Assembly: GCA_961205875.1 (NCBI GenBank)
Contig: OY540812.1
Coordinates: 9,176,001-9,240,000, forward strand
Reading direction: 5' to 3'
Length of the DNA stretch: 64,000 nucleotides
Origin: Sialis fuliginosa
Lineage: Eukaryota; Arthropoda; Insecta; Megaloptera; Sialidae
Shown here: positions 12,721 through 25,380 of the stretch, in pieces
How the letters are laid out: the number at the start of each line of letters is the position of its first letter
Position numbering within the stretch: position 1 is the first letter of the stretch
Translations under genes and position numbers: made by a program
The notes under the pieces: generated by a model
What the model was told of the DNA's origin: nothing
The model's database searches: none
What the model saw: the letters and a program-made list of their open reading frames with translations, nothing else

Positions 12721-14244
12721 TAAATCACACAACTTTACAATCTTGTGTATGCAGGCTTAAAGATTATTATTCCTTTGTTTTTAGTGTTAAGTTGAAAATA
12801 AATATTATACCCACACGTATATTTTATCTATTCTTATACCTCCTTATATGAAATACATGGTCGAGGTCCAATTTGTGTTAAATACGTATATTGAAAAATG
12901 TAACTTAACCAACTCTACTGTCTCTCTTTTTCTTCTTCTTATCAAATTTAACAAAACTTGTAATCTATGAATTTTTAAATACAAAGAACGGCAAACTTTA
13001 TTTTTGGACTTATTGTTTGTGATTTTTTAAATACCTACCTATCAAATTATTAATAATACCTACTATTTCATTAACAATAAAAATATCAAATTAATGACAA
13101 ACATTATCCAAATTTTAGACGAATAAACGTTTTTATCATCTTAACAACATAATACACTCCGTCTGAACACTGAACACTAATATAATACCTCCTTATTATT
13201 TAATAAGCAATAATGCCAGCAAGCATCCTCAACAAGAACTATCAATTAATCACCAAGTACTATAAACCACGTGCTCGCATTACAGTATAGCGGCACACAA
13301 TTGTTAAACTGGGCCTATCAATTTCATCTCACTGACAAAGCAGTGTTAGTTAATCAAGTTATCCTTACGTGGTCCTTGACATATCAGCGAGTCAATAGGT
13401 TTGAAACAGGACGTTCAAGAACTCTAAAATGCTCACTTAGTGCTTGATTTCTTCTCAAGTACAGCCATGTCGCGTAGGTACTTAAGTATATACTATACAG
13501 TAGCGTCTTTTACTGTAAATCGGTGTGTAGGAACGGTACCTACATACGAATATAATAGTGACTTAAAATAAATAGAATTGATTAAATGACAAAATTTTGC
13601 GAGAAATTTCGCTTCAAGCCAATTTTCAACCAATTTGAATGCAGTCGGCCCCATTTGAAAACTAAGTAGTTGTAGTTTATGAAAATTACCCCAAGAATAG
13701 TATATTTACCCTCCTAATTACTTTTTCACCCCCTTAAATCTATAAAAAATATAAAATGAAACTTGAACCCTTACACATATTTTTTCATTTCACTACGGAA
13801 CTCGAATCACATTTATATTTTACGCCCCCCCCCCCCCCCCACACACACTTTTGAATAATACATTAAATGAGGCAAAAATTGCTTTGTTGATACATATTCA
13901 ATGTAGCAAAACAAATATTAATGATCATAAAAACGAACGAATTATAAAATTAAACAAAATTATGATACCTTTATAACCAGCACAAATGTTGGTTTTTAAC
14001 GAACAAAATGTAATAAAAAGAACTTACAAAAACAAAAATTCTGGTACCGTATGTAGAAAATATGTACAGGAAAACAAATTAAATAAATAAAAAGAAGATA
14101 AATGAGAAGATTTTAGTTGTTTTTTCGATTCCAGTATCCTTTAAATTTGTGTAATGTAGGATAATTGAATTCGTATATCGGGTGACGCGTCCAGCCTGTT
14201 GCATGCATTATTTAGTTTTTATGTCAACATATTTAGTAAAAAAA
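12721..14244. other. A+T-rich non-coding stretch with a poly-C run
   Basis: An uninterrupted run of 16 C at 13825-13840 is followed by ACACACAC. The rest is unremarkable. Confidence 0.5.
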
Positions 14245-14368
14245 TTGCAGTAGACATCTTCAGGGCAAAGTGCACTTTTAGAAGAGCCCTGAAGACGTCC
14301 ACTGCAATGTGTGGCGAAACGTTGGCCAATAACCAATCACTGCGGAAGCTTCAAGACTTGTATAAATT
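14245..14368 (+). mobile_element. Head-to-head dimer element, deleted copy (CTGAAGA/GAAAC family)
   Basis: A short minus unit (TTGCAGTAGACATCTTCAGG) faces a plus unit that starts CCCTGAAGACGTCCACTGC, passes GGCGAAACGTTGG, jumps over the usual CACGACC...CCAAGATC middle, and ends CAAGACTTGTATAAA. Belongs to the family of 16872, 20753 and 54388. Confidence 0.6.
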
Positions 14369-16871
14369 TAATCAGTTATTTTTATTTCTCATTTTTCCAA
14401 TTTGTCATATATTTTAACCGGTACAAAACCCTTGTTTCTACAAATTACTGCTCTAATACATGAAGCTCAGGTCACCAGGTCATGTGTATTCATTATTTTA
14501 TCAGTGAAAGTAAATATTTGTATGTTACGTTATGGATGGATATATCGCATAACCCTCGAGTAAACGTGATTATGCGATATAACCTTGTTTAATCGTCATT
14601 CTGAAAAGTAATGATGCATAAATGGTATAATTCCCGCAGTGTATTATATTATATAGCTTCTCTCAAAATAAATTCACCTTGATAAAACTTGATGCTTGAA
14701 AACAGCGAAAATGATTAAACAAATTGAGTGAGTCGTGAGCTTATTGTTTGCACTGCGAATGAAACTAATTCTGTAAGTCTTCTAATCTTCTAAAAATTAA
14801 AAAAAATGTCGAAGTCAGTAGAAACCATAAATTAAATATTTATTGTGAAATATATAGTATGAAAATGAACCCATAGAATTTATTTTATATTACATATTTA
14901 AAATTTTAATTTTTTCTGAAATATTTAATATAAACTTTAATATATGTATTAATTTATTATTTTAAAATTTTTTAATCTTTTGTTAAATTTTTTTTTTACA
15001 TGATTCTTTTATATATTCATAAAATTAATTAAGGGATCAAAATATTGCTTAAAAAATATTCAAAGCACTGTAATTATAACACAAATAATGTACCATAAAT
15101 AAATAAAAGTATATTTTAAATCTCTCATATTATTTAAAAAAAATTTGCAAATTGGTATTTAATTATTTTTTACAGACTTATAAAATTATGAAGCAAGAAA
15201 AATGGAGTTAAAAAAGTTTAAGACAAAATCTCTTGATACTATTTGGAAGCGTATAATTTCATCTTCAATTTATTGTTTTTATTTGATCTACGATTTTTCC
15301 CATTATTTGATATTAAATAAGTTTTTATACAGATCACTAAAAAGTTTAGATTTAAATCTTTAATATGATTTTTTACGAGCTTTGAAAACTGCTTAAAACA
15401 CATAATTATTAAATTAAAAACATACAAAAAGTAATCAAAAGACTATAAAATGTCTTCACTTACAATACATCGTTATTAAACCAGTCCTGTAGATTGTAGA
15501 ACACATCAATTACGTGATTAAGGAAATAATTATCAAAGACATTTATCTAAACAATTTAACAAATAATGCAGTATGTTAAACAGTTATCACCTGATATACA
15601 TAAAGATTTGGGTCTACGTGATTATCATTTTTAATTATGTTTTATTAAGGTAACTAAAACCTTTTTAAAGCAACAGGCATCCTAATTAGGTTTTGATGAG
15701 TGTTAATAATGACCACGATTCCACTAAACCCTTTTATGTATTTTCTAGAAACATTTAATTAACTTCTCGCTATTTTTAAAATTTATACTTACAGTTATTA
15801 TAAGATTCAACCTTTAAAATGTAGTAACTTGAAAAATATTATAAAAATTCCAGTTTCTATGTAATTGTAGGGTATGTTTTCATCATTCTTGTAGACATTG
15901 GGAAATAAATACTCGACATGTAGATATATATACATATATTTTTGTAAAGTATAGTTATAATAAGTTAATAAAGCATTCTTATTACGTACATATTTCATAA
16001 AAACATACTCAATATTTGTAATATACGTTCTGCCAAGAGTTCTTTTTTATAATTCAGTCATTCAAAATTTAAAAGTTTTAATTTCTAATTTAAAAAATAA
16101 TTCCTTACTTATACACGCATTCAGTTTTCATATTTCTTAATAACTTTTATTAAATCCATATTCAGCACTTTTTAACGAACTACATTCATAATGAAATAAG
16201 AACTCTCCTTCAATTATAAAGTTTTAAATACTATATTAAAAATAAAATAAAAATACGCGTACTGCGTAAGAAAATTCAAACAGAAAAATATTCTCGGAGT
16301 TTTTATAGACGACGTAAATAACCACGTAAATGAATTTACGTCAAGAAAAGCTGTCATCTGCAGAAATTTTCTAAAAATTTCGTCAATAAAGCGTCCGCAC
16401 ATTGGACGACCTACGATCCACAATAGAGAGTTTAATTTTAATTTCAACTTTTCTTCGTTGGTTCATCATAATTTCCCTCACGCAGAACCTTCGTTAGTAC
16501 GTGCCTGAAAGAAACACGGAGGGTGAAATAAGAGAAACGTGTAGGAAACGCAAACAGGATCGTTTAACACTTATTTCGTCTTTTTCCCGTTGTACATAGA
16601 TAAATGATCAAGAATCTGTTAATAAAAGGGTTAATTGTTCGAAAAAATGGATACACCACTACTGTGTTTAAACTTTCAAACAACAACACAATGTTTTCGT
16701 GCTATACATATTTCTTCCATATAATAAAGTAAAATATGGATGTCATAGTAGGAATATATGTTACGGAGCTCCGTATTTGAAACTAAAACTGTCGGATAAC
16801 TATTTTAAACCATATCCGAAATAATTAGATTCTGAACTCCGAAACCAAAACAATTATTTCAGGTATTATAC
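14369..16871. other. A+T-rich non-coding stretch
   Basis: Open frames here are low-complexity. There is a slightly less A+T-rich part at 16440-16570. No gene or mobile-element end was recognised. Confidence 0.5.
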
Positions 16872-17051
16872 AATTCTTGAAGCTTCCGCGGTGATCTTGA
16901 TATGGATCTTGGCTTCTGGGTGTAAGCCTCATCGATTTGGTCGTGTTATCGGTTAACGTTTCGTCACACATTACAGTGAACATCTTCAGGGCTCTTCTGC
17001 CCGATAACACGACCAAATCGACGCGACTTACACCCAGAAGCCAAGATCCAT
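16872..17051. mobile_element. Head-to-head dimer element, full copy
   Basis: A minus unit begins near CTTGAAGCTTCCGCGG and faces a plus unit ending CCAAGATCCAT. The outer arms 16902-16954 and 17000-17050 are inverted repeats with few mismatches. On the minus strand the core reads CTGAAGATGTTCACTG, a short stem-loop, then GACGAAACG. The flanks TTTCAGGTATTAT and TTTCAAATATTAT could be a diverged target duplication. Confidence 0.65.
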
Positions 17052-18929
17052 TTCAAATATTATTTCACATAGTTAACTACTTGCCCGACCATGCACAGAG
17101 ACACAAATTGCAGACAAAAATAACTAACAATAAGTAATAAAAAGTCCTTATCCGAAATATTTTAATTTTACATCCATATTCGAATCAAAAAAAATATATA
17201 TATAATTTTTCAGAACCGAAACCGATATACCATATCCCATAAACTACCCCATTCTCTCAAAAAACAAAAATTATTGAAAAACAATTATAAGAATTGCTGT
17301 TCAAAAAAATAAATTTAATATACAAAAATATTGTAATATCAAAATCAATTGAAATAAAAATTGAAAATCTATTATATTTATACATATGTTACGTTTGTGC
17401 AATTTAATCATATAAGCAGACATCAAAATAATATATAAATTTATATTATATATCGGCTCCAATCCGAACTCGAAGGCAATTAATTTGTAGGTACCTACTG
17501 CGATTGAGAATTTGAGATAACGTTCATTACATCGATACAAACGACAAATAATCGTAATTTCCAGTATTCTTTGATCACGAAATCAGTATTAGCACTCTCA
17601 GCTGTAAATCACTCATCCTGATTGATGTTATCTGTAATTAAAAATCTAATTCTACTAAAATTCAGCCGTTTATATCTTTATTCTGTATGTTTTGTGTATT
17701 TTATTTGTGACACTAATAACAATAAATATCGTGCAAGCTTTTCATATGTAAATAGTATCGTTGATCAGAGGTTCGAATCTAGTATACTTTTGTTATTATA
17801 GATTTCAGTTATAAAAGTGTTTGTACTGATTTTTTTAATTTACCCCAATTCCGATATTAATTAAGAATTTCAAATATTTTGACAGATATATGAAAATTTA
17901 AATTGTTTATTATGTTTATTTGTACAGCTAACTTCATGCGTTACATGACATACACATAAAGGCTATTATTTATAGTCAATATAATTTTTTTTAATTATAA
18001 TTTTACTCAAAATATCAAAAAAAATCTAATTTTAATTAATAATTGTCGTACATTTATGACTATATAATATAAAATAACGGCAGTGTTCTTATTAATATTT
18101 CGTTGCATTCTTTCATTATTCTCATATAAACAAGATGTAAAAAATAAATAAAATTTTACGTTTTCTTTAATAAAAAAGAACGTATACGTGTAATTTTTTA
18201 AGAAGCCCAGTTGGACAAGAAGAGTAATAAAATAGTTTCGCCACGCGTCGTCGTCATATTTAGGTAGCAGTTATATCTGTCAGTTTTTATTACGTATCTT
18301 AGAAAACAATTTTATTTTTACGACAAGAATTTTATTGGTTTACATTTATGCGTCACACTTTTTCCAATTTACCTTCTTCGGTGGTGAGAAAATATAAAAA
18401 AAGTCGTACGGCGAATATAATCCATAGATACGTACGTGGGTACTATACTTTTTTATGAAACCACCTTTTTTTGTCATAAATGTGTACCAATAAGCAATAT
18501 ATCAATCATTGGTTCAACATTATAAGTCTCCGATTTATACTGTATCTACCTATATACCAGATCATTACTACTAACAAAACATCTGCCAAGTAAATGCACA
18601 GTGTTTCCTCGTGCTAAATTCACAAAAGGTAGTTAATTTTTGAACAGTTTAAATAAAAACCGATAAAATGTATTCAGATATATTACCTGGCATTGGTTAA
18701 CCATTTAATTTTTATACAATTTTACTAAAAAAATATTAGTTCGAAATGTTTCATAAGACGCACCTGATTATTTTTTAATTATAAGTATATTTTTAATTTT
18801 TTGACAATTTCAATCTAAATCTAAATTTTTCTGCTATGTAAGGGAATATTTTACAACAAATGTTGTAGACCTATATTATAGGAAATTGAATTCTCTACAA
18901 AAAAGATTCTATAAAATTTTCACCTGACA
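17052..18929. other. A+T-rich non-coding stretch
   Basis: GGTTCGAATC at about 17771 looks like a tRNA T-loop, but the surrounding bases do not form the stems. No gene was seen. Confidence 0.5.
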
Positions 18930-19205
18930 TGTGTCGTTCTTGAGATATCTTGAAAAAATAAATATTTTGGGATGTGACCCCACCCCCTTACACACGATTT
19001 GGATAATTTTGAAATGGGACCGTCCTCAAGCCAGTTCAAACCATCCATTATTAATATCGGTTCAGTGGTTCATGAGTTATGCAAGTGACAAGGATTCAGG
19101 AGACAGACAGACACGGAACGAAAAGTGTTTGTCTTGACTCTTGACCTGAAACGGAAAGATCAATTTAAAATTTTGAAATCGGAGAACAATTTTTTTGTCT
19201 CATTT
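18930..19205. repeat. Dispersed repeat, better-kept copy of the 6225 family
   Basis: It contains GGTTCAGTGGTTCATGAG, a short AGACAGACAGACA run and CTGAAACGGAAAGATC. The 68-codon frame over it is incidental to the repeat. Confidence 0.4.
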
Positions 19206-20737
19206 TAAAACGATCACAGAGTTTCTCGTATCTTCGATATTGCAACGAAGCAATAAGACTGTACGCCGAGACGAGATTGGCTTAACTTCGGATTATACGT
19301 TTTGAATTTTTAACGATACGAGACTGAGCTAAAATCGTGACGATATCAACTTTATTTATAAATCTCATCGAAGTCTCAGTTTGAAAGGATTATTATCAAT
19401 AATAATTAGTAAAGATATACTATTTAACATTCATCTTTAACGAAACAAAATAAATATGTTTTACTAAAAAATAGAACATGTGTAAATAATTAAGCGAAAT
19501 ATAATATTCATTTTTTAAGTTATATATAATATTCAGTTTTTAACAGATTTAATTAACTACACATACTTATATTTTAAAAATACGTATGCGAGTATAATAT
19601 ATATTCTTTTTATATACAACTGCGCACATTTAATTCATAATTACTATACTAGTTGCATTAATTAATTAAATTTAAAATACTTTATATGAATATAAATTAG
19701 AAGAACTACATAATATAAGTGCTTTAAAAAATATTCTATTTTCTATTAACTTATATGCATTGCAAGTTTGTATAACATACATGTGTTCAAAATAAAAAAA
19801 CACCTGTTTATATGTTTTTATAAAACATGTATAAATGTATCTTTTTAACCGAGAACTGTTCAGAAAAATATCGTATACATGTTATTTATAATTTAATTTA
19901 TTCTTTATAATATTAAACGTATGTATATTAGTACATATATACTGTCGTTTTTATTTGTAGTGTATTAAAATACAAAATTAATAAAAACATGTCTAATGAT
20001 TTAACCTCGGAATTAATATAAATCGTTCATTTAAAAATTTACATCGGTATGTTAATTGTGCTACCCACTTCTTATTTACTCATTATACAAAATGGTAGTA
20101 AAGCATGAATCTAGTTATTGATTATAAATATCAATATACATAGTTCAAAACAAACATAATGCAATTTGCAGCTACGAAGGAAAATGAAATATGAGATACA
20201 AATACACATGACTCAAATCGATACAAATTAATTATTCTTGAAGACACAAATAGTCGATGCAATTGGGTGTTAATTAATAATAATATCTAAAAGCTTTCAT
20301 AAGATTAATTTGTATTTATCTATTTATTTAGTAATGGGCATATTCAATAAGATTTATTTTTCAAATTGAAGTTTGTTTACAAAATGAAAATTTTATTTAT
20401 GAAAGAAATATCGAATGTTTACTATTTACGATATTTTATTATACCTATTTTGATTCATTTACATAAATTGCTCAAAATCCAAAGATAAATAAAATTATTT
20501 AAAATATACTTGAGAAAAACTAGGATAAATTTCATTCCGGGGGTAGTTTTTTACGTGAAAGGGGATGTTCCATCCTTAATTTAGTTGGGAACTTTTCGGG
20601 CTCTTATTCCGAACCTTACTGAGAGTTCGTGAACAAAATATCAAAACTTTATAATTTTTTTCTTCTATGTGACGAATTTTAATCTAATTACCGTGGACTA
20701 AACATACAATATATTAGATATAGGTACTATCTTTAAT
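19206..20737. other. A+T-rich non-coding stretch
   Basis: No gene, element end or clear repeat was seen. There is a less A+T-rich patch at 20535-20640. Confidence 0.5.
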
Positions 20738-20752
20738 AGATAATATCAATAA

Positions 20753-20981
20753 GTCTTGAGGCTTCCGCGGTGTACTTGATATGAATCTTGGATCTGGGTG
20801 TAAGCCGCGTCGATTTGGTCGTGTTATCGATCAACGTTAGGTCACACATTGCAATGGCCTCTTCTAAAAGCTTAGAAGAGCCCACTTTTAAACTTTTAGA
20901 AGAGGCCACTGCAATGTGTGATGAAACGTTGGCCGATAACACGACCAAATCGACGCGGCTTACACCCAGAATCCAAGATCC
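20753..20981. mobile_element. Head-to-head dimer retroelement with 15-bp target duplication
   Basis: Two units face each other about a centre near 20884, with arms of about 100 bp. The minus unit is the longer and keeps the GTCTTGAGGCTTCCGCGG terminus at the left edge; the plus unit stops after CCAAGATC. The perfect direct repeat AGATAATATCAATAA lies exactly outside both ends (20738-20752 and 20982-20996). A 15-bp duplication fits target-primed reverse transcription better than a cut-and-paste transposase. Open frames on both strands are produced by the palindrome. Confidence 0.8.
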
Positions 20982-20996
20982 AGATAATATCAATAA

Positions 20997-22239
20997 TTAA
21001 ACGTGTATGATGGTCACTGTATAAATTTTACTTTACCTATTGCAATTTTTTTTTCGAATTTGAAATTTTGATGGAAATATCTGTATTGATCTTCCCAGAA
21101 TCCATTCTGATTATTTTCATCATATTGTCTATGTATCTGTTTGTCGGTCTGTAGACGCTATAACTCAAAAACGACAATAGACAAATGGGTGACATTTTCT
21201 AGGATGAAAACCTCCTATTTTTGAAAACGATCATACAACCGAAAACTGATATTTACTCTTGACAATTCTTGAATTATTTTTGAAACTATACAAATTACAA
21301 AAAAAATACGTGAGATAAAAGTTGTAGAGGATATTATTATCTATAATTTATGTAACATTTTTTTTCCTATCTTTTATCATTTAGCCAGAAAGATTTTCTT
21401 TAATATGATTTGAAACACGTAAAGCGAAAATAAAGTTCCATGGCAGCTTTTAATGGTATACCTATTTAATTCATAATGAAGATGTGTGATAATCATTAAT
21501 TTATTAAATTTCAATTAATACGAATATCAACAGAACTTTTTTCGGATGACAGTCAAAATAATCTTCAAATTTTAAATCACTATTATTATCCCATCCACCA
21601 CCCAAAAAAAAAAAAAACAATTACCCAGCCACGCTCCTGGTAAAACTGATGCTTAACATAGCGTGCGGGAGCGCAGGTCCTGAACTCTATTTACTCCCCG
21701 ACCCGGGGGGTATTGTGGGAGGGAATGAAGGGGTAAATGGACACACGTAGAGCTCGCGCGCAATGATTGAATGGAGCCAGCGGTACGACAAAATGCGTTT
21801 CCTGTTGTTCGCGTGTGGCGGCGCTGCTGTTGTTGTATTGAATGATGACGTCACGAGGGAGACTCGCCTTCTCGCTTTTATAACAATGTCACAAAGATAT
21901 GATGTGACGTACATTTGCCCTTTTATATTCGTATATATTATTATAACTGGATTTTACTGTATCCATCAATATCACCAAAGATGATTTATTTTACGTATAT
22001 CTTTTTTTAGTTTTGATATCTTCAGAAAACACACGTACATTGTACATACGATGAAATCTTATTTTGTAAATCTGCCTTTTTTATAAATATCATAAAATAT
22101 ATAATAAGTATTATCATAAAAAACCTGTATGATAACAAACCCACAAATGTGAAATACGAAAAGTTAAATGAAAACCTATAAAAAAGGGTACAGTAACAAT
22201 TAGTAACGTAGAATTACGTCCATTGTCATTTATTTATTA
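20997..22239. other. Non-coding stretch with a dispersed repeat and a promoter-like patch
   Basis: 21040-21400 is a diverged copy of the repeat at 54940-55345 (shared: GAAATATC, ATTTACTCTTG or TTTTACTCTTG, and the later ATTTATGTAACATT or ATTTATGTTTTATT). 21655-21915 is G+C-rich with a CRE and a TATA word. A run of 14 A lies at about 21605-21618. Confidence 0.4.
21842..21890 (+). promoter_or_regulatory. Possible promoter: CRE site plus TATA-like word
   Basis: The full palindromic cAMP-response element TGACGTCA is followed about 30 bp later by TTTTATAA, inside a G+C-rich patch that stands out from its surroundings. TGTGACGTAC, a half-site, follows about 20 bp after. I see no convincing exon downstream, so this is only a candidate promoter or enhancer. 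Confidence 0.3.
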
Positions 22240-22915
22240 CTAGCGCTTTGGACCCGGCGTTAACCGAGGATGTTAATTTAATTAAACATGTAGTAATCAT
22301 GCCCATCCAACAAGCCAACAACACACAATTCTCTGCGAATTGTTTTTTTCCTAAAATTTACAGAAAATATTAATAAATTACGCAACTAAACATAACCTAT
22401 CCATTAGTGAAAACCGGATTAAAATCCGTTCAGTAGTTACTGAGAAAATCGTATGAAAATTATATTTTCAAACTCCCAAGAAACATCATGTCCCGAATTT
22501 GTATGAAAACAAAAAATAAAATAGTTTAGCAACAATAATAATCAATTTCGATATTTTACGTTTCTTGGAAGTGAACTCAATTTTCAATCAATATATTTCA
22601 AAGTGTTTAATTGTGTTAAATTAAATTAATAATTTATTGTTAACATGTGTCAAAAATCATCCAATTGTTCGACAATATATATTAAAGAGATCATAGTGAC
22701 CTAAATTAATAAAATATTGAAACCGTAAATTAAAGAATTCTTTATTCAATGGCTGTATGACTACTAATGACATTTATGTACATATACTGTGGTACCTACA
22801 TCATGGAAACAAAACACGACTTTATAAAGATTTTTTTAATCTTTTGGTGTTAAATCTTAGGTTTTCATAAAATATTATAGCCACGAACATTCATTTTTAT
22901 TTTTATGTATAGAGA
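22240..22915 (-). mobile_element. Non-autonomous Helitron, minus orientation
   Basis: On the minus strand it begins TCTCTATACATAAAAATA after an A, and ends with a GGTTAACGCCGGGTCC-type hairpin and GCGCTAG before T. It is the same family as 10617-11481: both carry TTAACATC or TTAACACC, AAAAGATTAAA and the TTAATTTAATTAAACAT-type 3' region. Its internal minisatellite is absent. Confidence 0.75.
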
Positions 22916-24568
22916 TAGAAAATATTTAATATTAATTATTAATTAGTCGGCTGTACGTACAGAATTCTATGAAAATTAACTTAACTTTTTTACCCTACTG
23001 TATTTCAGGATTGAGGAATAGAGGGTTAAAACGTTTTAATATAAATGGTTATAAGTTCCGAAGATATACATATGGTAAGCTTTCAAACTGTGACATATTT
23101 CGTTACATTCGTGCTCCCGATGTTACCCCCTAATACCGCCGGGAAGAACGTACTTCTACGTCAAATATATATCATTATAATATCTTATTTAACTTCAGTT
23201 CAATGAATAAAGTACCTATGTGTGTCTTAAATAGATACCTTTCAGTAATAAATATAGCATAACATCGTTAACTACATTTATTTTTAGAGTAAATATTTAT
23301 CATCGCACCCTTTAAAAATAAATCTGAATAAGATATTGGGTGGTACATTTAAATGTTTATGTACATTCTATTTTAGGAATTCTCGGAACTTTTCTTAAAT
23401 TTCATCTATTCACATAATATATACCAATAATACATATCAAAAAAGGGTCCTTTTACGTAATCTTATCTTAGAAATAATAAATCTGTATTGAAGAAATAAG
23501 TTCCACATTAATCCTGAGATATAAGTATTAATTCTGCACAATATAATATCTCATATCAATCTTTATAAGCAATTATTTTGTTGAAATTCGCAGTAGACAT
23601 GTATTCTTTCTAATTAATTAAATCACAAAACTATGAATAACATTATAAAGTATATTTTTCTTAATATGTCTGATAATAACGTAATTTCAAATTTATTTAT
23701 GTATTTTCAAATAAAAAAAATTGTAATAATTTTCAAGAAATTTTTGGAAGTATAATATTAAATATTAAGTATTCGTTTAATCTACCTACGTCTTTATTCA
23801 ATATTTTTTTTAATCATTTACAACGTTTTTGGACTGGTTGTTTTTTATTTTAATAAAAATGACGTATTTTATATTCCTCCATAATGCTGTTTTTGACATA
23901 TTTAATTAATTTTCACTACAGACTTCTCTTTTTATTAAAGTCTTTGATCATCTTTTAGCACGGTTCAAAGTTTGATAATAAATATTTATATTAATGCATT
24001 AATCACCATTGTTTAGATTTTAACTTTATTTGAAATCCACTCAGAATTTATGGATTTTATATTAATATATTCGAAACGTTATTTACATTTGAAATTTGAA
24101 TTGTAAGTAAAAGAAAAATAAATATATTTTATCTATTGAGTAGGTATCATTTGTTGTTTGATAAATACAAAATTATTTTAATATTAAGTAGTTTCTGTCT
24201 ACACACTATTATTTGATATACAAAACATCATATTATAAAATATTAATTTACAACTTTGTTTTAATTAGAAAATTAGAATTTTAAACATTTTATTCATTCA
24301 TGTTGTTAATATTTTATCTCCAATAATAATATAATATGTATTGTAATCCAACAAAATACACAGAAAAATGTATTTTATTTTTTTCTAAAATAATTCTGGA
24401 ATATTACCTACTATTTACTACATTGTAACCTGAGGAAAGTACGGAGTAATAAAGATAATATTGAAAATTTTAGTATGCTACGTTTTTAAAACTACTACAA
24501 TCATATACAAATTTCAATGTGTATTACAAGTTAGATGAGTCTCCTTAAATACAACAAAAAATGTTTTT
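22916..24568. other. A+T-rich non-coding stretch
   Basis: A weak exon-like arrangement (TTTCAG at 23003-23008, GTAAGC at about 23074) encloses about 65 nt that are open in one frame. I give it little weight. No other feature was seen. Confidence 0.4.
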
Positions 24569-25380
24569 AACCCTTCAGTCACGATATAGTTCCTCTCAAA
24601 GAAATTGTCAAGGCGCCACTTCCCCTCTATTTTCTACACTATCGATGTAAAAAATCTGAAAAAATTCCAGAATAAAGCTTTTAATTATTACTTTCAATAA
24701 AAATTATAACGAATACTGTAGTATTTTTTGGACCATAGACCAAAAAATGAACTCAAATTTTACCCCATTGAGTGGAGTGTCTTTAGAAATATAAAATGTT
24801 ATATATGACTTTTAGATTTTAACCCTTCAGTCACGATATATTTGCTTTTCTAAGTGGTTATCAGAGCGTCCTCTCCCTCTAATTTCTCAACTATCGATGC
24901 AAAAAATCTGAAAAAATTCCAGAATGTAGCTTCTAATTGGGTCGTTTCAAAATTCGTTGCAGATAAACTTATCCCAGAAGATTTTTGTTAGTTACATTCA
25001 AACTTATTTTCAAAATATTTTGGAATCAATAAACAAAGCACCGTATTATTAAACATATTTTATAAAAAGAAATAAATCCCACTTAAAATTACTTTTTTAA
25101 AGTAACATAGTGGTCAATAAAGGTAACCAAGTTGTCTTCTATATAAAGAAAAATGGAAAATTTTAAGTGGGATTTATTTCTTTTTATAAAAGATGTTTAA
25201 TACTACGGTGCTTTGTTTATTGATTCCAAAATATTATCTAAGTTTGAGTATAACTAACAATAATTAATGTTTTTTCTTCTGGGACAAGTTTATCTGCAAC
25301 AAATTTTGAAACGACTCAATTACTAATGCCAATGAAAATTATAACGAACACTGTAGCAAAAATAGTTTATGAAAAATTTA
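24569..25380. repeat. Two-copy tandem repeat of about 250 bp, second copy interrupted
   Basis: AACCCTTCAGTCACGATATA starts at 24569 and again at 24821. Both copies pass through ACTATCGATG, AAAAATCTGAAAAAATTCC and AAAATTATAACGAA. The second copy is split by the foldback element at 24939-25317; the uninterrupted first copy shows the empty site. Confidence 0.75.
24939..25317. mobile_element. Foldback MITE with AATT duplication
   Basis: Ends GGGTCGTTTCAAAATT and AATTTTGAAACGACTC begin inverted arms of well over 100 bp that meet near 25125. AATT flanks both sides (24935-24938, 25318-25321). The neighbouring tandem copy has a single AATT at the same place (CTTTTAATTATTAC), which confirms the duplication. 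There is no coding content and the superfamily is unknown. Confidence 0.8.

Noticed and set aside
17766..17782. GGTTCGAATC resembling a tRNA T-loop
   Set aside because: The flanking bases do not pair into a T-stem, and no acceptor, D or anticodon arms are present upstream.
20733..21000. Two overlapping frames on opposite strands that read almost the same protein
   Set aside because: This is a consequence of the palindrome; the element has no coding capacity.
23009..23073. Possible exon between TTTCAG and GTAAGC
   Set aside because: The signals are ordinary for A+T-rich DNA, the segment is short, and nothing nearby supports a gene; kept only as a note.
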